This document shows, piece by piece, positions 56,673-64,000 of a stretch of 64,000 bases of DNA. The stretch is from positions 62,001-126,000 of the forward strand of contig NZ_QLLY01000001.1 in NCBI RefSeq assembly GCF_003259365.1, written 5' to 3'. The notes below the pieces were generated by a model, which searched no databases, was not told where the DNA came from, and was given only the letters and a program-made list of their open reading frames with translations. Source of the DNA: Streptomyces sp. PsTaAH-137 (GTDB taxonomy: Bacteria > Actinomycetota > Actinomycetes > Streptomycetales > Streptomycetaceae). Position numbers and translations under genes: made by a program. Position 1 is the stretch's first letter; each line of letters opens with the position of its first letter.

Positions 56673-57288
56673 TGTAGACGTTGGCGTTCGCGGTCTTCAC
56701 GTTGCCGCAGACCACGTTGGCCGAGCCGTTGACCTTGTAGGACTCGCCGGAGCCCGCCGTCACCAGCTTCGACTTCTCCAGCGTCGGGAACGAGCCCTTC
56801 TCCAGGTCCTTCGGCGCCAGCTTCTGACCCACCACGTGGTACGTGAGGATCTTCGTCAGCATCGCCTTGTCGTTGAGGACCTTGTCCAGGTCGGCCTTCG
56901 GGATCTTCGCGAAGGCGTCGTTGGTCGGCGCGAACACGGTGACGTTCTGCGCGTTGTTGAGCGTGTCGACCAGACCGGCCTTCTTCACGGCGGTGACCAG
57001 CGTGGACAGCGCCGGGTTGTTCGACGCTGCGGTGGCGACCGGGTCCTTGGCCATCCCGTCGAAGGAGCCGGAGCCCTCCTTGGGGACGGAGGAACAGCCC
57101 GGACCGAACGGCTCGCTCATCGCCGACGCGCCCTCGGAGGGGCTGGACTTGTCCGAGGAACCGGCGGCCGACGAGGAGGAACTGGAGGCCTTGTCCTTGG
57201 AGTCGCTGTCCGAGCAGGCGGTCAGGGCCAGCGGGAGCATGCCCGCGACGGCGACTGCGACGGCGACACGGCGTACTCGAGTCTGCAT
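56641..57288 (-). CDS. Fasciclin-domain lipoprotein
   Basis: A 215-residue cell-surface lipoprotein. The lipobox is PLALTAC (cysteine at residue 25), followed by a serine-rich linker to about residue 55. The fasciclin (FAS1) domain spans about 80-215: LSTLVTAVKKAGLVDTLNNA, VTVFAPTNDAFAKIP, LTKILTYHVVGQKL and NVYIIDSVLMPKS. FAS1 proteins mediate adhesion or matrix contact; mycobacterial MPT70/83 are relatives. Its stop overlaps the transporter's 3' end by 32 bases on the other strand. Confidence 0.93.
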   Translation of the reverse strand: MQTRVRRVAVAVAVAGMLPLALTACSDSDSKDKASSSSSSAAGSSDKSSPSEGASAMSEPFGPGCSSVPKEGSGSFDGMAKDPVATAASNNPALSTLVTAVKKAGLVDTLNNAQNVTVFAPTNDAFAKIPKADLDKVLNDKAMLTKILTYHVVGQKLAPKDLEKGSFPTLEKSKLVTAGSGESYKVNGSANVVCGNVKTANANVYIIDSVLMPKS

Positions 57289-57417
57289 GACGATCCCTCA
57301 GAGTTCTGGTCAGCGAGGACGCTCTGTCCCCGTCGCCAGTAATCCGGCGCCCTGCGCCATGCGGATTGGCCGCTTCCCCGAACGAGTGAGAGATCGGTGG
57401 TTCCGGGCGCGCCAAAA

Positions 57418-57469
57418 GACGGGGCCCGGCCGACGCAGGGGGCGCTCCCCGTCGCGCCGGGACCCCGTC
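57418..57469 (-). terminator. Terminator after fdhD
   Basis: GACGGGGCCCGGC (57418-57430) pairs with GCCGGGACCCCGTC (57456-57469) with one bulged base. It lies 22 bases beyond the fdhD stop on the minus strand and closes the formate dehydrogenase operon. Confidence 0.75.
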
Positions 57470-57490
57470 CTTCGTGCCGCGGGCTCCGCG

Positions 57491-58339
57491 TCAGTTCGAC
57501 GCGGCCGGAACCCGCAGGTCGAGCCGGTGTTCACCCGCGTACACGTTCATGTTGGAGCCCCGCAGGAAGCCGACCAGCGTGAGGCCGGTCTCGGCGGCCA
57601 GGTCCACGGCGAGCGACGACGGCGCGGAGACCGCCGCGAGCACCGGGATGCCGGCCATGACCGCCTTCTGCGCCAGCTCGAAGGAGGCGCGGCCCGAGAC
57701 CAGCAGGACCGAGCGGGACAGCGGCAGATCGCCGTTCTGCAAGGCGCGCCCGACCAGCTTGTCGACGGCGTTGTGCCGTCCGACGTCCTCCCTTATGTCG
57801 ACGAGCGTGCCCGCCTCGTCGAAGAGCGCCGCCGCGTGCAGCCCCCCGGTCCGGTCGAACACGCGCTGGGCCTCGCGCAGCCGGTCGGGGAGCGAGGCCA
57901 GCAGCTCGGGGGTGAGCCGGACCGGGGGAGTGTCGGCGATCGGGAAGCGGGCCGTGGTGCGCACCGCGTCCAGGCTGGCCTTGCCGCACAGCCCGCAGGA
58001 CGAGGTCGTGTACACATTGCGTTCGAGCGTGATGTCGGGGAGCACGATCCCGGGGGCCGTCCGCACGTCCACCACGTTGTACGTGTTCGAGCCGTCCTGG
58101 GTCGCGCCCGCGCAGTACACGATGTTCTGCAGATCGTCGGCGCCGGCCAGCACTCCCTCGCTGACCAGGAAACCGGCCGCGAGCGCGAAGTCGTCCCCCG
58201 GTGTGCGCATGGTGATGGCGAGCGGCTTGCCGTTCAGCCGGATCTCCAGGGGTTCCTCGGCGACCAGTGTGTCCGGCCGGGACGAGACCTGCCCGCCCCT
58301 GATCCGGATGACCTTCCGCCGTTCCGTGACGCGTCCCAT
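57491..58339 (-). CDS. fdhD: Formate dehydrogenase accessory sulfurtransferase FdhD
   Basis: A 282-residue enzyme that passes sulfur from a cysteine desulfurase to the Mo-bis-MGD cofactor of formate dehydrogenase. The active-site motif is TTSSCGLCGKASLD, and FDRTGGLHAAALFDEAGTLV, DIREDVGRHNAVDKLVGRAL are family hallmarks. It ends the operon seven bases after the Fe-S subunit gene, which supports its role in maturing the catalytic subunit encoded upstream. The ribosome-binding site is weak (GGGA at distance). Confidence 0.95.
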   Translation of the reverse strand: MGRVTERRKVIRIRGGQVSSRPDTLVAEEPLEIRLNGKPLAITMRTPGDDFALAAGFLVSEGVLAGADDLQNIVYCAGATQDGSNTYNVVDVRTAPGIVLPDITLERNVYTTSSCGLCGKASLDAVRTTARFPIADTPPVRLTPELLASLPDRLREAQRVFDRTGGLHAAALFDEAGTLVDIREDVGRHNAVDKLVGRALQNGDLPLSRSVLLVSGRASFELAQKAVMAGIPVLAAVSAPSSLAVDLAAETGLTLVGFLRGSNMNVYAGEHRLDLRVPAASN

Positions 58340-58346
58340 GTCTTGA

Positions 58347-59203
58347 TCAGTCCCGGTTCTGTACGTGCTGGTAGCCGAAGCGGCCCTTGATGCAGAGGTT
58401 GCCGTGGGTCACCGGGTTGTCGTGCGGCGAGGTGACCTTCACGATCTCATTGTCCTGCACATGGAGCGTGAGGTTGCAGCCGACTCCGCAGTACGCGCAC
58501 ACCGTCGTCGTCTCCGTCTGCGCCGACGCGTCCCACGTACCGGCCGCCCGCATGTCGAACTCCGACTTGAACGACAGCGCGCCCGTCGGGCAGACCTCGA
58601 CGCAGTTCCCGCAGTACACGCACGCCGAGTCGGTCAGCGGAGCGTCGTGCTCGACGGCGATACGGGCGTCGAAACCGCGCCCGGCGACGGAGATGGCGAA
58701 GGAGTTCTGCCACTGGTCGCCACAGGCGTCGACGCACTTGTAGCAGAGGATGCACTTGTCGTAATCGCGGACATAGAGGTCGTTGTCGACCCGGGGCTCC
58801 TCGTCGACGCGGGCCGCGTCCGGTCCGAACCGGTCCGGCTTCGCCTCGTACTCCTTCAGCCAGTCGGCGACATGGGGAGTTGTCGACAGATCCACACTCG
58901 ACGCGAGCAGTTCGAGGACCACCTTGCGGCTGTGCCGGACCCGCTCGGTGTCGGTGCGGACCTCCATGCCCGGCTCGGCCCGGCGCGAGCAGGCGGGCGC
59001 CAGGGTCCGCGCGCCCTCCACCTCGACGATGCACACCCGGCAGGCGTTCTTCGGGGCGAGGGTGTCGCCCTGGCACAGCGTCGGGACGTCCTTCCCGGCG
59101 GCGCGGCACGCGTCGAGGAGCGTGGACCCCTCGGGCGCGCGCACCTGCTCTCCGTCGAGGGTGAACTCCAGCAGGCGCCGGGGGATCCCCAGCGGCACGG
59201 TCG

Positions 59204-59207
<4 letters not shown>
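58347..59207 (-). CDS. Formate dehydrogenase Fe-S subunit: NuoG-like ferredoxin domains plus the detached Fe4S4 domain of the alpha subunit
   Basis: A 286-residue iron-sulfur protein. An N-terminal [2Fe-2S] domain (VPTLCQGDTLAPKNACRVCI, then APACSRRAEPGMEV), two [4Fe-4S] motifs (CILCYKCVDACG and CVYCGNCVEVCPTGAL), and a C-terminal CAYCGVGCNLTL with NLCIKGRFG. That last block is the Fe4S4 segment that normally begins the molybdopterin domain of a single FdhA chain. So this gene holds the N-terminal third of a standard alpha subunit, and the rest is encoded at 61042-63003. ATGA overlap with the NuoEF gene upstream. It relays electrons from the Mo site to the flavin subunit. Confidence 0.9.
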
Positions 59208-61039
<1,832 letters not shown>

Positions 61040-61041
61040 GG

Positions 61042-63003
61042 TCAGCCCCTCACTCCCTGTGCGGTCAGCTTCTCGATCCGGATCGCCGACGCCTTGAACT
61101 CCGCCGTCCCGGCGATCGGGCAATTGGCCTCGATCGTCAGCGCGTTGGTGTCCACCTCGTCGGGGAAGTGCATGGTCATGAAGGCGAGCCCGGGCCGCAG
61201 CCCCGGATCGACCCAGACCGGCGCGGTCACCACGCCGCGTCGGGACGACACCCGGACCTGCTCGCCGACGACGACGCCGTACCGCTCTGCGTCCTCCGGG
61301 CACAGCTCGACGTACTCGCCGCGGCGCAGCGGCGAGGCGAAACTCCCGCTCTGCACACCGGTGTTGTACGAGTCGAGGCGGCGCCCGGTGGTCAGCCGGA
61401 TCGGGTACGCCTCGTCGGTCAGGTCGACCGGCGGATCGTGCTCGACGAGCCCGAACGGCGCCCGGCGGCCGCGCTGTTCGGGATCGGTCTCCCACAGCCG
61501 CCCGTGCAGGAACGACGACGGCAGTTCGTCGACGTCCGGGCACGGCCACTGCAGCCCCTGGTGCGCGTCGAGCCGGTCGTAGGTCATCCCGAAGTGGTCG
61601 GGGGACAGGGCGCGCAGCTCGTTCCAGACCGTCTCCGCGTCCGGGTACTTCCAGTCGTGCCCGAGCCGCGCGGCCACGTCGCAGATGATGTCGATGTCCT
61701 CTCGTGCCTCGCCCGGTGCCCGCAGCGCGGCCCGCACCCGCTGGACCCGGCGCTCGCTGTTGGTGGTGGTGCCCTCGGTCTCCGCCCACGAGGCGGTGGC
61801 GGGCAGTACGACGTCGGCCATCTCCGCGGTCTTCGTCAGGAAGATGTCCTGCACCACCAGATGGTCGAGCGCGGCGAGCCGGCGCGCCGCCTGCTCGCTG
61901 TCGGCCTCCGACTGGGCCGGGTTCTCCCCGATGCAGTACACGGCGTGCAGGGAGCCGTGCTCCATCGCCTCGAACATGTCGGTGAGCGTCATGCCGTAGC
62001 GCGGCTGGATGACGGTGTCCCAGGCCCGTTCGAACTTCAGCCGGTGCCCGTCGTCGAGGATGTCCTGGAAGCCGGGCAGCCGGTTGGGGATGGCGCCCAT
62101 GTCGCCGCCGCCCTGCACGTTGTTCTGCCCGCGCAGCGGCTGCACCCCGGCGCCGTACCGGCCGACGTGCCCGGTCAGCAACGACAGGTTGATCAGCGCG
62201 CGGACGTTGTCGGTTCCGTTGTGGTGCTCGGTGATGCCCAACGTCCAGCACAGCTGGGCGCGTTCGGCCGTCGCATAGGCGTGCGCGAGATCCCTGACGG
62301 CCGCCGCCGGGACACCGGTGACCTTCTCGGCGAGGGACAGGGTCCACGGCTCGACCAGCGCCTTGAACTCCGCGAACCCGGTCGTCGCCCGTTCCACGAA
62401 CGCCTTGTTGTGCAGATCGGCGGCGATGATCTCGCGGGCGACGGCGTGCGCCAGCGGAATGTCCGTACCGACGTTGAGCCCGAGCCAGCTCTCCGCCCAC
62501 TCGGCGGTCGACGTGCGGCGCGGGTCGACGGCGTACATCCGGGCGCCGTTGCGGATCCCGCGCAGCACGTACTGGAAGAAGATCGGGTGCGCGAAACGGG
62601 CGTTGGAGCCCCACATCACGATCAGGTCCGTGTGCTCGACCTCCTCGTACGAGGAGGTGCCGCCGCCCGAGCCGAAGACGGCGGAGAGGCCGGCCACGCT
62701 CGGCGCGTGACACGTCCGGTTGCAGGAGTCGACGTTGTTGGTGCCCATGACGACCCGGGTGAACTTCTGCGCCACGAAGTTCATCTCGTTCGTGGCGCGG
62801 GCGCAGGACAGCATCGCGAACGAGTCCGGCCCGTGCGCGGCCCGCGCCCGCCGGAACCCGGCCGCCGCAGCGTCCAGTGCCTCGTCCCAAGTCGCCTGTC
62901 TGAAGGGTGAGTCACGGTCGCCCGGCACCTCGCGCAGCAGCGGATGCGTGAGCCGGGTGTAGCTCTTCGGGGTACGGTCGCTCGTGCGGCGACTCTGCTT
63001 CAT
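61042..63003 (-). CDS. Formate dehydrogenase catalytic (molybdopterin) subunit lacking its Fe4S4 domain
   Basis: A 653-residue Mo-bis-MGD enzyme. The active-site region NNVDSCNRTCHAPSVAGLSA has cysteine where selenocysteine sits in E. coli FdhF, followed by the conserved histidine. IVMWGSNARFAHPIFFQYVL, LSLLTGHVGRYGAGVQPLRG and QNNVQGGGDMG are cofactor-binding. The N-terminus starts at SYTRLTHPLLR, which in one-piece enzymes follows the Fe4S4 domain, so the cluster domain is missing here and is found in the 58347 gene. The ATG overlaps the stop of the reductase gene upstream (ATGA). Formate is the likely substrate given fdhD and the NuoEF partner. Confidence 0.92.
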   Translation of the reverse strand: MKQSRRTSDRTPKSYTRLTHPLLREVPGDRDSPFRQATWDEALDAAAAGFRRARAAHGPDSFAMLSCARATNEMNFVAQKFTRVVMGTNNVDSCNRTCHAPSVAGLSAVFGSGGGTSSYEEVEHTDLIVMWGSNARFAHPIFFQYVLRGIRNGARMYAVDPRRTSTAEWAESWLGLNVGTDIPLAHAVAREIIAADLHNKAFVERATTGFAEFKALVEPWTLSLAEKVTGVPAAAVRDLAHAYATAERAQLCWTLGITEHHNGTDNVRALINLSLLTGHVGRYGAGVQPLRGQNNVQGGGDMGAIPNRLPGFQDILDDGHRLKFERAWDTVIQPRYGMTLTDMFEAMEHGSLHAVYCIGENPAQSEADSEQAARRLAALDHLVVQDIFLTKTAEMADVVLPATASWAETEGTTTNSERRVQRVRAALRAPGEAREDIDIICDVAARLGHDWKYPDAETVWNELRALSPDHFGMTYDRLDAHQGLQWPCPDVDELPSSFLHGRLWETDPEQRGRRAPFGLVEHDPPVDLTDEAYPIRLTTGRRLDSYNTGVQSGSFASPLRRGEYVELCPEDAERYGVVVGEQVRVSSRRGVVTAPVWVDPGLRPGLAFMTMHFPDEVDTNALTIEANCPIAGTAEFKASAIRIEKLTAQGVRG

Positions 63004-63980
63004 GCGGCGTCCCTCCTCATGCCGTGGGCGAGCAGATCCGAGAGGGCGTGCACGGTGCGCAGGGTCGGCACCTCGACGCCGGTGATGTCGGCCAGCTCCA
63101 CCACCGCGGCCAACAACACGTCCAGTTCCAGGGGCTTTCCGCGCTCCAGGTCCTGGAGGGTGGAGGTGCGGTGGTCGCCGACCCGCTCGGCACCGGCGAG
63201 CCGCCGCTCGACGGAGATGTCCGGGCGGCAGCCGAGAGCCGCGGCGACGGCCAGCGTCTCGGTCATCATGATCTCGATGACCCGGCGAGTCCCGCCGTGC
63301 CGGCACATCTGCCGCATCGTGGCGCGCACCAGTGCACTGATCGGGTTGAACGAGATGTTGCCGAGCAGCTTGATCCAGATGTCGGCCCGCAGATCGGGTT
63401 CGACGGGGCACTTCAGGCCACCGGCCTTCATCGCGTCGCTGAACTCCACGCACCGCGCCGACCTGCTCCGGTCCGGCTCCCCGACGGAGAACCGGGTGCC
63501 TTCGAGATGCCGGACAACTCCCGGCCCGGAAAGCTCTGTTGCGGCGTACACGACGCAGCCGATCGCCCGCTCGGGCGCGAGCACCGCACTGACCGCGCCC
63601 TGCGGATCGACACTGTCGAGCCGGTGCCCGTCGTGCGGGCCGCCGTGCCCGTGGAAGTACCACCAGGGGATGCCGTTCTGCGCCGCGATCACCGACGTAC
63701 GGGCGTGCAGAAGGGGCTCGATCAGCGGCCCGCACGCCGCGTACGAGGTGGCCTTCAGGCCCAGGAAGACATGGTCGACCGGACCGATGTCGGACGGGTC
63801 GTCGGTGGCGTGGACCCGGGCGGTGAAGTCGCCGCGCGGACTGCTGACCCGGACACCGTCCCGCCGCATGGCGGCCAAGTGCGGTCCACGGGCGACGAGA
63901 TGGACGTCGGCGCCCGCACGGTGCAGCGCGGCTCCGACATAGGCGCCGATCGCTCCGGCGCCGAGGACTGCGACTTTCAC
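63000..63980 (-). CDS. Ketopantoate reductase-family protein (PanE/ApbA-like)
   Basis: A 326-residue NADPH-dependent reductase fold. The Rossmann motif is VAVLGAGAIGAYVGAALHRA, ADVHLVARGPHLAAMRRDGV follows, and the catalytic lysine region is ADIWIKLLGNISFNPISALV. LERGKPLELDVLLAAVVELA matches the substrate-side motif of ketopantoate reductases. It may make pantoate, or reduce another 2-keto acid, since many homologues are outside pantothenate synthesis. The GTG start has GGAG seven bases upstream. It is the first visible gene of the formate dehydrogenase operon and is coupled to the catalytic subunit gene by ATGA; further upstream genes may lie beyond the right edge. Confidence 0.88.
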   Translation of the reverse strand: MKVAVLGAGAIGAYVGAALHRAGADVHLVARGPHLAAMRRDGVRVSSPRGDFTARVHATDDPSDIGPVDHVFLGLKATSYAACGPLIEPLLHARTSVIAAQNGIPWWYFHGHGGPHDGHRLDSVDPQGAVSAVLAPERAIGCVVYAATELSGPGVVRHLEGTRFSVGEPDRSRSARCVEFSDAMKAGGLKCPVEPDLRADIWIKLLGNISFNPISALVRATMRQMCRHGGTRRVIEIMMTETLAVAAALGCRPDISVERRLAGAERVGDHRTSTLQDLERGKPLELDVLLAAVVELADITGVEVPTLRTVHALSDLLAHGMRRDAA

Positions 63981-64000
63981 TGGAGCGCTCCGTTCGGTCG

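Overview
The window is very high-GC DNA (about 70% or more) with dense codon-biased genes, many GTG starts (one TTG), ATGA/GTGA overlaps, family-2 cellulose-binding modules and a CebR-type operator. This points to a Streptomyces chromosome; the species cannot be named from sequence alone. I saw no tRNA, rRNA, insertion sequence, prophage or CRISPR array. About 48 protein-coding genes are supported, plus one truncated at the left edge and one decayed remnant.

Layout. 1-10.5 kb: a PAS-domain protein (cut by the edge) and a divergent ANTAR regulator; a lysine-free aminotransferase-like protein coupled to a metallo-beta-lactamase (MBL) fold hydrolase; a second MBL gene coupled to a DedA membrane protein; a small resolvase-like protein; a large membrane phosphodiesterase-like protein; and an APC amino acid permease. 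Two intergenic blocks carry a GC-rich repeat family in tandem 57-bp arrays. 10.5-18 kb: OsmC/Ohr, a CUT1 sugar ABC transporter without its own ATPase, a Gfo/Idh/MocA dehydrogenase and a DnaK paralogue. 18-25.5 kb: respiratory nitrate reductase narGHJI followed closely by a solo XRE regulator. 25.6-32 kb: regulators and small enzymes, including a WYL regulator with a perfect 11-bp inverted-repeat operator. 32-41.6 kb: a cellulose/xyloglucan cluster (GH74, GH48, GH5, GH6, each with CBM2) with CebR boxes in the divergent GH48/GH5 promoter region, next to a rhamnogalacturonan lyase remnant. 41.6-47.3 kb: an aldo/keto reductase and a branched-chain amino acid type ABC system whose two permeases and one ATPase are fused in one chain. 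47.3-57.3 kb: a YdeP-type molybdoenzyme, acyl-CoA ligase, DHA2 efflux pump with divergent Lrp regulator, LysR with divergent BASS transporter, and a fasciclin lipoprotein. 57.4-64 kb: an NAD-type formate dehydrogenase operon (panE-like, catalytic subunit, NuoE-NuoF fusion, Fe-S subunit, fdhD).

How they work together. GH48 and GH6 act on cellulose ends, GH5 cuts internally and GH74 handles xyloglucan; repression by CebR would couple them to cello-oligosaccharide supply. NarGHI and the formate dehydrogenase, with YdeP, make three molybdenum-bis-MGD enzymes within 42 kb. The least explained items are the intergenic repeat family (17 copies at three loci), the lysine-free aminotransferase-fold protein, the structured leader before the dnaK paralogue, and the formate dehydrogenase alpha subunit split into two genes in reversed order.
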